From the NCBI GenBank assembly GCA_013361595.1, contig JABFXT010000719.1:1-5682 (forward strand): 5,682 nucleotides of DNA, in the 5' to 3' direction. The notes under the pieces were generated by a model. The model was not told the origin of the DNA. It searched no databases and saw only the letters and a program-made list of their open reading frames with translations. Of this stretch, positions 5,670 through 5,682 are shown piece after piece (positions within the stretch are counted from its first letter, which is position 1; every line of letters begins with the position of its first letter). A program made the translations under genes and the position numbers. Source of the DNA: Nocardia sp. GTDB taxonomy: Bacteria; Actinomycetota; Actinomycetes; Mycobacteriales; Mycobacteriaceae.

Positions 5670-5682
5670 CGCCCGGTGCTCC

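Noticed and set aside
1..5682. A search by eye for CRISPR repeats, tRNA genes, insertion-sequence ends, phage genes, toxin-antitoxin pairs or a biosynthetic cluster.
   Set aside because: No spaced direct repeats, cloverleaf-like sequence, transposase or phage motifs were found. The adjacent genes belong to unrelated families in mixed orientation, so no multi-gene novel system is supported.

Overview
The window is high-GC DNA with actinobacterial features. The DinB-fold gene belongs to the mycothiol-dependent maleylpyruvate isomerase family, and mycothiol is made only by Actinomycetota. GTG starts are frequent, and one promoter matches the GTTT-N15-GGGTA class used by actinobacterial SigB/SigF sigma factors. 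A Nocardia-like member of the Mycobacteriales is my best guess, from gene style alone.

Layout from left to right. (1) Positions 1-315 hold the 3' end of a plus-strand polyprenyl-phosphate sugar-1-phosphate transferase, the membrane enzyme that starts a lipid-linked surface polysaccharide. (2) Positions 341-1158 hold a divergent pair. On the minus strand is a 48-residue, probably C-terminally anchored membrane peptide with a strong AGGAGG ribosome binding site. On the plus strand is a 153-residue SRPBCC (START-like) protein. The 209-base region between them carries a good SigB/SigF-type promoter facing the SRPBCC gene and a lone GGGTAC box facing the small gene. (3) Positions 1177-1286 hold strong hairpins between convergent genes. 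(4) Positions 1287-2911 hold a divergent regulator/target pair: a MerR-family regulator on the minus strand and a mycothiol-dependent isomerase-family enzyme on the plus strand. They are separated by about 70 bases containing a perfect 16-base palindrome in a position typical of MerR operators. (5) Positions 3007-4581 hold an intact plus-strand acyl-CoA synthetase. (6) Positions 4599-5669 hold a convergent 356-residue polytopic membrane protein that I do not recognise by function.

The genes do not form one pathway; the window looks like a string of small chromosomal units. Two units have readable control: a probable general-stress unit (small membrane peptide plus SRPBCC protein) and a probable MerR-controlled thiol-dependent detoxification unit. 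I saw no tRNA, rRNA, CRISPR array, insertion sequence or phage gene, and no clear sign of a new defence or mobile system. The most promising leads are the two intergenic regulatory regions, the unannotated-looking 48-residue peptide and the membrane protein of unknown function.
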